From positions 1-5,036 of the forward strand of contig JAYWCV010000321.1 of the NCBI GenBank assembly GCA_043780275.1: a DNA stretch of 5,036 bases. The letters are read 5' to 3'. The stretch is from MGR-bin208 sp043780275. Its GTDB lineage: Bacteria > Bacteroidota > Bacteroidia > Chitinophagales > Chitinophagaceae. The stretch's first letter is position 1. Each line of letters begins with the position of its first letter. Shown one piece after another: positions 1 to 5,036 of the stretch. The position numbers were made by a program, and so were the translations under genes. The notes beneath the pieces were generated by a model that had not been told where the DNA came from, did no database searches, and saw only the letters and a list, made by a program, of their open reading frames with translations.

Positions 1-119
1 ACAAAATCGCGGCGTATAAAAAGACTGATCAGATCTCTGTATCTCCATATTTCTTTAAGATCAATCTGCAAAAAACTCCGTTTAGGTACAATTACCTGAT
101 GCCATTCTTTTGAATCCAT
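1..119 (-). CDS. wzm: Polysaccharide ABC transporter permease (Wzm-type), N-terminal part
   Basis: Only the first 39 codons are in the window; the gene runs off the left edge. The reading from the ATG at 119 begins MDSKEWHQVIVPKRSF and continues with the segment LKEIWRYRDLISLFIRRDF. That basic and aromatic pre-membrane segment is the hallmark of the cytoplasmic N-terminus of ABC-2 permeases that export O-antigen or other lipid-linked polysaccharides; in the family the first membrane helix follows directly. With its ATPase partner (Wzt, expected downstream and not visible) it would move a finished glycan across the inner membrane. The start is supported because the same first 29 nt recur at 2638-2666, also beginning at an ATG. 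The gene lies 98 nt downstream of hepT and belongs functionally with gmd and fcl. The family call is from recognition of the motif; the exact substrate is unknown. Confidence 0.82.
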   Translation of the reverse strand, partial: MDSKEWHQVIVPKRSFLQIDLKEIWRYRDLISLFIRRDF

Positions 120-217
120 TCTTACTAACTTGATTTAAATTTTACAGTAATAACGCCATTTGTATTTATGAATCAGTCCAATCTATTCCAGTATAATTCC
201 GGGATTTAAAACTCTTT

Positions 218-661
218 TTAATTGAATTCCGAAAAATCAATATGCGTTAAATACTGGCTGGTTTTAGCAATTTCAAATTCCTCCCGGTCAAAATTACCAT
301 TATTGAGTTCTTCTGAAATAACCGGGATAAGCTGAGTATGTAATGCCGGGACATCTTTTTGTATAACCTCAAAAACATGCCGGGTGTCTATACCAATATA
401 TTCGTGAATAATCCGATTACGAAATCCCCTGATCGTTGGCCAGGAAATATGAGGATACTTATCGGTCAATGTTTTGCTCAGCTTTTTTGCCTGTTCACCT
501 ATTTGAACCAATTGATTTAAACAGGCATTAAATTCCAACTGATCATTGGAATAGTAAAACTCTTCAAAATTAGAAAAATGTACAGTATATAATTTCAGCT
601 TTTGAGAAGCTTCCAAAATGCGTAATAAATAAAGTAAATCGTTATTAATATGCGGTTGCAT
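218..661 (-). CDS. hepT: HepT-like HEPN ribonuclease toxin (DUF86 family)
   Basis: This is a 147-residue all-helical protein of the HEPN/DUF86 family, the toxin half of a MntA-HepT pair. The segment GFRNRIIHEY carries the RX4HXY motif (R81, H86, Y88 counted from the ATG at 661). In characterised HepT toxins the Arg and His form the RNase site, and the Tyr is the residue AMPylated by the cognate MntA antitoxin. All three residues are intact, so the toxin looks functional. I chose the ATG at 661 because MQPHINNDLLYLLRILEA matches the usual family start; a GTG at 682 in the same frame would add seven residues (MPLKTCS) and cannot be excluded. The gene overlaps mntA by 17 nt from the ATG, so the two are co-transcribed and probably translationally coupled, antitoxin first. 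About 20 residues past the core (acidic, NNGNFDREEFE) form a C-terminal tail. Confidence 0.9.
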   Translation of the reverse strand: MQPHINNDLLYLLRILEASQKLKLYTVHFSNFEEFYYSNDQLEFNACLNQLVQIGEQAKKLSKTLTDKYPHISWPTIRGFRNRIIHEYIGIDTRHVFEVIQKDVPALHTQLIPVISEELNNGNFDREEFEIAKTSQYLTHIDFSEFN

Positions 662-938
662 ACTGCATGTCTTTAAAGGCACGGTGTAATATCACCGGTT
701 CCGCATTTTTCTTTAACAATATATCAAAAGAAATACCTGTTTGTTTCTCCAATTTATCCTTCAAGTCCTGAATCTGGAGATAATTGAGGTCTTCATCAAT
801 ATAGATATCAATATCATGAAATGCTTCTCCTCTTGCAAAAGAACCAAATACACCCAGCTTTTTGATGCCGTATATCTTATATAAATCCATTTTATCAAAT
901 AAACTGAAAAGTTCTTTTACATCATTAATTTTTTTCAT
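645..938 (-). CDS. mntA: MntA-like nucleotidyltransferase antitoxin (MNT domain)
   Basis: This 97-residue protein is a minimal nucleotidyltransferase of the polymerase-beta superfamily. It shows the core GSFARGE (G32, S33) followed by DIDIYID, with metal-binding Asp42 and Asp44 and a third likely acidic ligand at Asp72 in SFDILL. In studied MntA-HepT systems this enzyme neutralises its partner by transferring AMP from ATP to the Tyr of the HepT RX4HXY motif. That role is inferred here from the motifs and from the adjacent, overlapping hepT. Between GS and DxD there are eight residues, whereas the classic spacing is ten, so the loop is slightly short. The first 20 residues form a basic then amphipathic helix. 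The ATG at 938 has an A/T-rich leader with no Shine-Dalgarno sequence. A likely promoter and a palindrome lie upstream. Confidence 0.9.
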   Translation of the reverse strand: MKKINDVKELFSLFDKMDLYKIYGIKKLGVFGSFARGEAFHDIDIYIDEDLNYLQIQDLKDKLEKQTGISFDILLKKNAEPVILHRAFKDMQYATAY

Positions 939-970
939 GTGTTTATACTATTTTTATTTGGGCCACTTGG

Positions 971-994
971 AACCTGACTGCCGTTAGGCAGGTT
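971..994. repeat. REP-like palindrome in the mntA leader
   Basis: This is a 24-nt imperfect inverted repeat. The outer arms AACCTG (971-976) and CAGGTT (989-994) pair perfectly; alternatively CTGCC (978-982) pairs with GGCAG (987-991) around a GTTA loop. Read on this strand, it matches the reverse complement of the palindrome at 4733-4758 apart from two substitutions and one extra base in each arm, so the two are members of one dispersed family. No T-run follows on the minus strand, so it is not a normal terminator for leftward transcription. It would sit in the 5' leader of the mntA-hepT transcript if the promoter at 1051-1081 is used. Confidence 0.6.
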
Positions 995-1050
995 CGCATA
1001 TAATCATCACGGTTGGGAATCAACATTTTATTATGGCTCATTTCATATCA

Positions 1051-1081
1051 CAAAGATAGTATTTTACAAAAAACCCCTAAA
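1051..1081 (-). promoter_or_regulatory. Candidate Bacteroidota sigma promoter for mntA-hepT
   Basis: On the minus strand the sequence TATCTTTG (1051-1058) is a perfect match to the Bacteroidota -7 consensus TAnnTTTG. Nineteen nt upstream is TTTA (1078-1081), one mismatch from the -33 TTTG box and at the usual spacing. Transcription would begin near 1045 and give a leader of about 105 nt before the mntA start codon, containing the 971-994 palindrome. This is a pattern match only; the phylum assignment is itself inferred. Confidence 0.5.
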
Positions 1082-1134
1082 GTCTATGCCGAGGTTGATA
1101 TTTTTCTTCCGGCACCCATGACGACAACTTAAAT

Positions 1135-1248
1135 TTATGGGTTTTTTAATTTTATTTCCCGGTAATAATTGATCATTTCCTCTACAGCTTTTTCAAGCGG
1201 TATTTGTTGAACAAAACCCAAAGACTTTATTATAGTATTATCCATTAG
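1135..1248 (-). pseudogene. fcl: 3' remnant of a second GDP-L-fucose synthase gene
   Basis: An open frame reading LMDNTIIKSLGFVQQIPLEK and onward to YYREIKLKNP then TAA reproduces the C-terminus of the complete fcl at 2689-3627. Positions 1149-1247 align without gaps to 2697-2795, with 93 of 99 bases identical by my count. At protein level 28 of 32 residues from the Met are the same; the replacements are K to I, H to Q, G to A and K to E. Homology stops abruptly at 1247, just before the stop codon of the AlbA_2 gene, so about 280 N-terminal residues, including the NADP-binding and catalytic regions, are missing. The last residues (LKNP) differ from the intact copy (SR). It lies in the same frame as the AlbA_2 gene, immediately after its stop. 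It is a relic of duplication or recombination, not a working enzyme. Confidence 0.88.
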
Positions 1249-1266
1249 CCAATTGTTAAACAGGGA

Positions 1267-2592
1267 TTAATGATCGCTTTCTACCTTCCAATAACCGCCC
1301 CTTGCAGTTCCAATCCGTTTAATTTTTCCTTTTAATTGAAGATTTCTCAATTGTCTTTGAACTGTTCTTCCTGTAACAGACATTTTTTTTGCTATTTCAG
1401 TTGCTGATATTCTATTGTTTTGCATTATTAACTCCATTACCTGGCTTTCTTTTTCTACGACATTTTCTACGACATTTTCTGCGACATTTTCTGCGACAGC
1501 AGCTGATACTACAACCCTGAACCCATGTTGAAAATTTTCAAATACAGGTGACTGCAAAGCATAAGCAATAAACTGCTGCTGAATTCTTTGGATACCGGAA
1601 CCGTATTTTTCTATCAAACCGGCTTCCTTAAAGATACTTGCCAGCTTTTTATTCCGGGCCTGAGAAATATAATTTCCCTGCAATAACTGTTCAATAGTAA
1701 TGGTATCGGGTAAACTGCCAGGATTAAAAAATTCAATACGGTTGCTATAAATTTTTACAGAAGAATCTCCATGCTCCATATAATTCCGATGGACAATCAT
1801 ATTGATAATAATTTCCCTGAGGGCATCCATAGGATACTGCCATCGTTCTTCACGTTGAGGAGTATCTTTAATAATGTATGCTTTATTAATATGCTTTTTT
1901 ACAAAAGCAAATACTTCTTCAACCTCAGTAAACAGATCTGTACGAAGGGTAAGTGCATCTTTGATAATTGTTGATGCAGAAAACCTGCCCAATTCAATGG
2001 TTGCTCTAAAAACATCATTTTTTGCAAACAATAAATGACAGGCATTTACAATACTACTTCCTTTCAGCAATTCGAATTTATTGAGTACAATCAAAGCATT
2101 ATCATCAACTTTGATTTCACGTAACCGATTGCTTTTACTTATAAAAGAATTCACTTTATCAAGTGAAATATCATCAATGGTATAATCATTACTGATATAA
2201 TTATCCCAACTGGTATTAAAAGTTTTTAAATGCAGGTCCGCAATTTCTGAAAGGTTAAGCTGATGATTGCTATTCTTTACCCGTTTAAAATATCTGCCCC
2301 TGAAAGAAACCGGCTTAATGGGAAATTCGTTTACAGACAATTCCAACACCCCCATTCCCTGCCAATCAATAATTATTGAATCAGGAATAACAGATGGCTG
2401 CGTTTTGTTTTTTATTTCATTGAGCCATTGTTGAATACTCTCATCTCCAATCTTAAAATTTTTTACAGGTTTCCCTTCATTATTAACTCCTATCAATACC
2501 TTACCACCTTTTGTATTGGCAAATGCTACCAAAGATTCTATAACAGCATCATTGAAACTACTTTTAAACTCGGTGTTCAGATTTTCTTTCAT
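1267..2592 (-). CDS. AlbA_2 / RecG-like ATP-binding transcriptional regulator with C-terminal winged helix
   Basis: This 441-residue protein has the standard layout of the AlbA_2 (Schlafen-AlbA_2) family often labelled 'ATP-dependent DNA helicase RecG-like' or 'putative DNA-binding protein'; it has no helicase motifs. Residues about 6-125 are the AlbA_2 domain, with EFKSSF and the signature AFANTKGG (23-30) followed by LIGV. Residues about 250-340 are the GHKL-like C-terminal module typical of the family: REIIINMIVHRNY, FFNPGSLP and NKKLASIFKEAGLIEKYGSGIQRI. A low-complexity linker VAENVAENVVENVVEK (366-381) leads to a winged helix-turn-helix (about 383-437; ISATEIAKKMSVTGRTVQRQL). It is probably a DNA- or nucleotide-binding regulator in the cytoplasm; its target is unknown. 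The ATG at 2592 matches the usual family start and overlaps the stop of the preceding 25-codon ORF as ATGA. It is cargo between fragments of fcl and wzm, with no link to sugar synthesis. Confidence 0.9.
   Translation of the reverse strand: MKENLNTEFKSSFNDAVIESLVAFANTKGGKVLIGVNNEGKPVKNFKIGDESIQQWLNEIKNKTQPSVIPDSIIIDWQGMGVLELSVNEFPIKPVSFRGRYFKRVKNSNHQLNLSEIADLHLKTFNTSWDNYISNDYTIDDISLDKVNSFISKSNRLREIKVDDNALIVLNKFELLKGSSIVNACHLLFAKNDVFRATIELGRFSASTIIKDALTLRTDLFTEVEEVFAFVKKHINKAYIIKDTPQREERWQYPMDALREIIINMIVHRNYMEHGDSSVKIYSNRIEFFNPGSLPDTITIEQLLQGNYISQARNKKLASIFKEAGLIEKYGSGIQRIQQQFIAYALQSPVFENFQHGFRVVVSAAVAENVAENVVENVVEKESQVMELIMQNNRISATEIAKKMSVTGRTVQRQLRNLQLKGKIKRIGTARGGYWKVESDH
1451..1498 (-). repeat. 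Fourfold 12-bp tandem repeat encoding a V(A/V)EN linker
   Basis: Four contiguous 12-bp units occur on the plus strand: TTTTCTACGACA twice, then TTTTCTGCGACA twice. Because 12 is a multiple of three, each unit encodes four residues and the array gives V(A/V)EN repeated in the linker between the ATP-binding module and the winged helix of the AlbA_2 protein. Changes in copy number would lengthen or shorten the linker without breaking the frame. Related ENV-rich linkers are familiar in this protein family. Confidence 0.9.
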
Positions 2593-2666
2593 GAATTATA
2601 TCCGTAAATGATCGGGTTACGTAAGCTTTCTTGTTTTATTACCTGTTGCCATTCTTTTAAATCCAT
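2589..2666 (-). pseudogene. Short ORF: remnant of a permease (wzm) start, fused to foreign sequence
   Basis: A 25-codon frame starts with the ATG at 2666 and reads MDLKEWQQVIKQESLRNPII then YGYNS and TGA. Its first 29 nt (2638-2666) match the start of the permease gene at 91-119 with two mismatches; both matches begin exactly at an ATG, giving MD(L/S)KEW(Q/H)QVI. After that the two sequences diverge completely. The ORF begins 22 nt downstream of the fcl stop, and its TGA overlaps the start of the AlbA_2 gene (ATGA). The best reading is the truncated start of a second wzm allele that once followed fcl directly. It may now act only as a small coupling ORF for the downstream gene. The match is short, so convergent similarity is possible. 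Confidence 0.6.
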
Positions 2667-2688
2667 GTTTAAAACTTTATTCTATGAG

Positions 2689-3627
2689 TTACCTGGATTT
2701 TATTTCCCGGTAATAATTGATCATTTCTTTCACACCTTTTTCAAGCGGTATTTGATGAACAAAACCCAAAGACTTTATTTTAGTATTATCCATTAATTTC
2801 CGCATCATGCCATCAGGAATGGAGTCATCCCAAATCAGTTCGCCGGTAAATCCCGACTTTTCTTTTATCAAGTTTGCCAGTTGCTGGATGGATACTTCTT
2901 CACTGCTGCCAATATTCATACAAGTTGGTTCTTCGTATTTTTCCATAGCTAAAACAATAGCTGCAGCTGCATCATCTACATGGGTAAACTCCCTTTTAGC
3001 CTGACCTGTTCCCCAAACAGTAACCGTTTGTTTTTCCCCGTCAACAGCATCAACAAACTTTTTTACAAGAGCCGATAAAACATGCGAATTCTTCAGGTCG
3101 AAACTGTCGTTTTTACCATACAAATTACTTGGAATAAGAGAGATGGCATTGAACCCATATTGCCTGTTATAATATTCTGTCAGCTTCATGCCAGCCAGTT
3201 TGGCAACGGCATATCCTTCATTGGTAGGTTCCAATGGGCCGGTCAGCATATATTCTTCTTTCATGGGTTGCGGACAATTTTTTGGATAAATACAGGAAGA
3301 ACCTAAAAAGACAAGCTTCTTTACATTCGATTCATACGCTGTATGAATGACATTATTCTGGATAGCGAGATTATCATAAATAAACTGTGCCTGGTTGGTT
3401 CTGTTGGCTTCAATGCCACCAACTCTTGCAGCAGCCAGAATGACAATATCCGGATTTTCCTTTTTAAAAAAATCCTGTACGGCCTGCTGATTTCGCAGAT
3501 CAAGTTCCTTACTCGATTTGCCAACCAGGTTTTGATAACCCAGTGATGTTAGCTTTCTCCAAATTGCCGAACCTACCATTCCATTATGTCCGGCTATATA
3601 TATTTTATCCTGTTTATTTATTTCCAT
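2689..3627 (-). CDS. fcl: GDP-L-fucose synthase
   Basis: This 312-residue protein has the full length of the family. It is the NADPH-dependent 3,5-epimerase/4-reductase that turns GDP-4-keto-6-deoxy-D-mannose, the Gmd product, into GDP-L-fucose in the cytoplasm. It is an extended SDR enzyme. The nucleotide-binding loop is GHNGMVGS (13-20). The LGSSCIYP segment carries catalytic Ser110 and Cys112. GYAVAK gives Tyr139 and Lys143, and SHV gives His182. These correspond to Ser107, Cys109, Tyr136, Lys140 and His179 of the E. coli enzyme as I recall it, with a constant offset of three, so the active site is complete. The ATG at 3627 lies inside the gmd 3' end (14-nt overlap), as expected for a gmd-fcl operon. 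Its last 99 bases are duplicated at 1149-1247. Confidence 0.97.
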   Translation of the reverse strand: MEINKQDKIYIAGHNGMVGSAIWRKLTSLGYQNLVGKSSKELDLRNQQAVQDFFKKENPDIVILAAARVGGIEANRTNQAQFIYDNLAIQNNVIHTAYESNVKKLVFLGSSCIYPKNCPQPMKEEYMLTGPLEPTNEGYAVAKLAGMKLTEYYNRQYGFNAISLIPSNLYGKNDSFDLKNSHVLSALVKKFVDAVDGEKQTVTVWGTGQAKREFTHVDDAAAAIVLAMEKYEEPTCMNIGSSEEVSIQQLANLIKEKSGFTGELIWDDSIPDGMMRKLMDNTKIKSLGFVHQIPLEKGVKEMINYYREIKSR

Positions 3628-4717
3628 TTTTCTTCCAGTCGTTTACAAGGTTTTCAGCTTTTGCTTCTTTCAGATCGGACCAAATCATTTCCTCTACCAG
3701 TTCATCTACCGAATATTTTGCTACCCATCCCAATTTTTCCTTTGCCTTGGTTGCATCACCAATCAACAAATCCACCTCAGTTGGCCGGAAATATCGGGGA
3801 TCGATTTTTACAACAACTTTCCCTGCTGGCAATATGAATTCAGGATTTGTGCATTTGGAAACCTTACCCATCTCTGCATTTCCTTCACCTTCAAAAACTA
3901 CTTCGATACCCAAAATGCCAAAAGCTTTTTTTGCAAAATCCCGGACAGATGTAGTCTTTCCGGTAGCTATTACAAAATCTTCCGGTTTATCCTGTTGCAG
4001 CATCAGCCACATGGCTTCTATATAATCTTTGGCATGTCCCCAGTCACGTTTTGCATCCAGGTTACCAATGAATAAACAGTCTTCGACACCCAAAGCAATA
4101 CGGGAAACACTACGGGTTATTTTTCGGGAAACAAAAGTCTCTCCCCGTAGTGGACTTTCATGATTGAACAGTATGCCATTGCAGGCAAACATATTATACG
4201 CTTCGCGATAATTCACCGTAATCCAGTACGCATATAATTTAGCTACTCCATACGGAGATCGTGGATAAAAAGGCGTTGTTTCACGTTGAGGAATTTCCTG
4301 TACCAAGCCATACAACTCTGAAGTAGAGGCCTGATATATTTTTGTTTTTTTAGCAAGTCCCAGCAATTTGACGGCTTCTAAAATACGTAAGGTTCCAATG
4401 CCATCCGCATTCGCTGTGTATTCTGGTGTTTCAAAACTTACCTGTACATGCGACATGGCACCAAGGTTATAAATTTCATCGGGCTGTACTTCCTGAATGA
4501 TCCGAATCAGATTGGTAGAATCGGTAAGGTCACCATAATGCAAATGAAATTTTACATCGGCCTCATGCGGATCCTGATACAGATGATCTATACGTTGTGT
4601 ATTGAAAAGGGATGCCCTTCTTTTAATACCATGCACTTCATATCCTTTTTTTAAAAGGAATTCGGCCAAATATGCACCGTCCTGTCCGGTAATTCCTGTA
4701 ATTAGTGCTTTCTTCAT
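3614..4717 (-). CDS. gmd: GDP-mannose 4,6-dehydratase
   Basis: This 367-residue protein is full length for the family. It converts GDP-D-mannose to GDP-4-keto-6-deoxy-D-mannose with bound NADP, the first committed step to GDP-L-fucose and to related 6-deoxyhexoses. The N-terminal Rossmann loop is GITGQDG (8-14), followed by GIKRRASLFNTQRIDHLY, where the RR pair favours NADP. The active site shows STSELYG with Thr132 and Glu134, and YPRSPYGVAK with Tyr156 and Lys160; these positions equal those of the E. coli enzyme as I recall it. NHESPLRGETFVSRKITR and RDWGHAKDYIEAMW are the conserved GDP-sugar-binding segments. The gene overlaps fcl by 14 nt and lies 54 nt downstream of rmlA. The start ATG at 4717 has an A/T-only leader without a Shine-Dalgarno sequence. 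Confidence 0.98.
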   Translation of the reverse strand: MKKALITGITGQDGAYLAEFLLKKGYEVHGIKRRASLFNTQRIDHLYQDPHEADVKFHLHYGDLTDSTNLIRIIQEVQPDEIYNLGAMSHVQVSFETPEYTANADGIGTLRILEAVKLLGLAKKTKIYQASTSELYGLVQEIPQRETTPFYPRSPYGVAKLYAYWITVNYREAYNMFACNGILFNHESPLRGETFVSRKITRSVSRIALGVEDCLFIGNLDAKRDWGHAKDYIEAMWLMLQQDKPEDFVIATGKTTSVRDFAKKAFGILGIEVVFEGEGNAEMGKVSKCTNPEFILPAGKVVVKIDPRYFRPTEVDLLIGDATKAKEKLGWVAKYSVDELVEEMIWSDLKEAKAENLVNDWKKNGNK

Positions 4718-4732
4718 TTTATATTTTTTATT

Positions 4733-4758
4733 AACCCTGCCTACCGGCAGGCAGGGTT
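4733..4758. repeat. Palindromic REP-like element between rmlA and gmd
   Basis: Ten-base arms AACCCTGCCT (4733-4742) and AGGCAGGGTT (4749-4758) pair perfectly around the six-base loop ACCGGC. The sequence belongs to the CCTGCC-rich palindromes commonly seen between genes in Bacteroidota, and it is related to the element at 971-994 in the opposite orientation. In the direction of the genes (minus strand) it is followed by AATAAAAAAT, so it lacks the U-tract of an intrinsic terminator; on the plus strand a short T-run follows. It could attenuate or stabilise the rmlA-gmd transcript. Confidence 0.75.
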
Positions 4759-4771
4759 TATTTTTAGATTT

Positions 4772-5036
4772 TCACTTATTCTCCAGAATTGTTTTCAAGT
4801 AAACACCATACCCACTTTTTGCCAGTTGCTCTGCCTGTGTGGAAAGTTGTTCATCGGTTATATATCCCATACGCCAGGCTATTTCTTCGATGCAGCCAAT
4901 TTTAGTGCCTTGTCTTTTTTCTATCACCCGTACAAACTCACTGGCATCACTCAGAGATTCAAAAGTTCCCGTATCGAGCCAGGCAGTTCCCCGATCCAAG
5001 ACAGATACTTTTAATTTACCCCTGTTTAAATACTCC
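4772..5036 (-). CDS. rmlA: Glucose-1-phosphate thymidylyltransferase, C-terminal part
   Basis: Only the last 87 codons are in the window; the gene enters from the right edge. The frame reads EYLNRGKLKVSVLDRGTAWL then DTGTFESL, and later RQGTKIGCIEEIAWRMGYIT, LAKSGYGVYL and ENK before TGA. GTAWLDTGT is the signature around the metal-binding Asp of RmlA, and KIGCIEEIAWR is its typical C-terminal helix. The enzyme joins dTTP and glucose-1-phosphate to give dTDP-glucose, the first step to dTDP-L-rhamnose and other dTDP-deoxysugars. No internal start should be used: the TTG at 4999 is simply Leu within the protein. The usual partners rmlB, rmlC and rmlD are not in the window and may lie upstream, to the right. 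Confidence 0.95.
   Translation of the reverse strand, partial: EYLNRGKLKVSVLDRGTAWLDTGTFESLSDASEFVRVIEKRQGTKIGCIEEIAWRMGYITDEQLSTQAEQLAKSGYGVYLKTILENK

Noticed and set aside
1087..1114. Hairpin TGCCG/CGGCA downstream of the fcl remnant
   Set aside because: The stem is only five base pairs with a loop of about 18 nt and no T-run on the transcribed strand; expected by chance.
1135..1245. Functional 36-residue protein from the ATG at 1245
   Set aside because: It is only the C-terminal tip of GDP-L-fucose synthase with no active-site residues and no separate start signal; treated as a remnant.
3543..4025. 160-codon open frame on the plus strand antisense to gmd and the start of fcl
   Set aside because: It lies opposite strongly recognised catalytic enzymes, has low-complexity Ser/Phe-rich composition and no recognisable domain. 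The other plus-strand frames at 1771-1974, 2608-2796, 2807-3004, 3082-3306, 3343-3546, 4448-4654, 4602-4802 and 4826-5014 are likewise shadows.
4733..4758. Intrinsic terminator for rmlA
   Set aside because: The hairpin is strong, but in the leftward direction it is followed by A-rich sequence, not a T-run, and gmd starts 15 nt after the stem. Kept as a REP-like palindrome.
4772..4999. Separate small gene starting at TTG 4999
   Set aside because: The frame is open to the right edge and the upstream codons EYLNRGKLKVSV are the normal continuation of RmlA, so this is the end of a truncated larger gene.

Overview
The window is AT-rich and looks like a Bacteroidota chromosome. The start codons have A/T-rich leaders without clear Shine-Dalgarno sequences, one intergenic region carries a TAnnTTTG-type -7 box, and the exporter start has the form typical of that phylum. 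Every gene I can support is on the minus strand, so transcription runs from high to low coordinates. No tRNA, rRNA, CRISPR array or transposase was seen.

From the right edge leftwards, the first block is a nucleotide-sugar and surface-polysaccharide cluster. It holds the C-terminal part of a glucose-1-phosphate thymidylyltransferase (rmlA, 4772-5036), a full GDP-mannose 4,6-dehydratase (gmd, 3614-4717) and a full GDP-L-fucose synthase (fcl, 2689-3627) that overlaps gmd by 14 nt. At the left edge (1-119) is the first part of an ABC-2 polysaccharide-export permease of the Wzm type. Together these genes would make dTDP-sugar and GDP-L-fucose donors and export a fucose-containing O-antigen-like polymer.

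Between fcl and the permease lies about 2.5 kb of accessory DNA. It contains an AlbA_2/RecG-like ATP-binding regulator with a C-terminal winged helix (1267-2592) and a MntA-HepT (MNT/HEPN) toxin-antitoxin pair (218-938) with its own likely promoter. The insert is bracketed by broken copies of its two neighbours. A 25-codon ORF whose first 29 nt match the permease start lies just downstream of fcl (2589-2666). A 37-residue fcl C-terminal remnant, 94% identical in DNA to the real fcl tail, lies just after the AlbA_2 gene (1135-1248). The order is therefore fcl, wzm start, AlbA_2, fcl end, mntA, hepT, wzm. This suggests that two versions of an fcl-wzm junction were joined by recombination, with the AlbA_2 gene and the toxin-antitoxin pair as cargo. 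That duplicated-junction structure is the most interesting feature here.

Smaller features are a perfect fourfold 12-bp tandem repeat inside the AlbA_2 gene and two related palindromic REP-like elements in opposite orientation. Gaps between genes are all under 300 bases. The 98 nt between hepT and wzm (120-217) shows nothing I can name.
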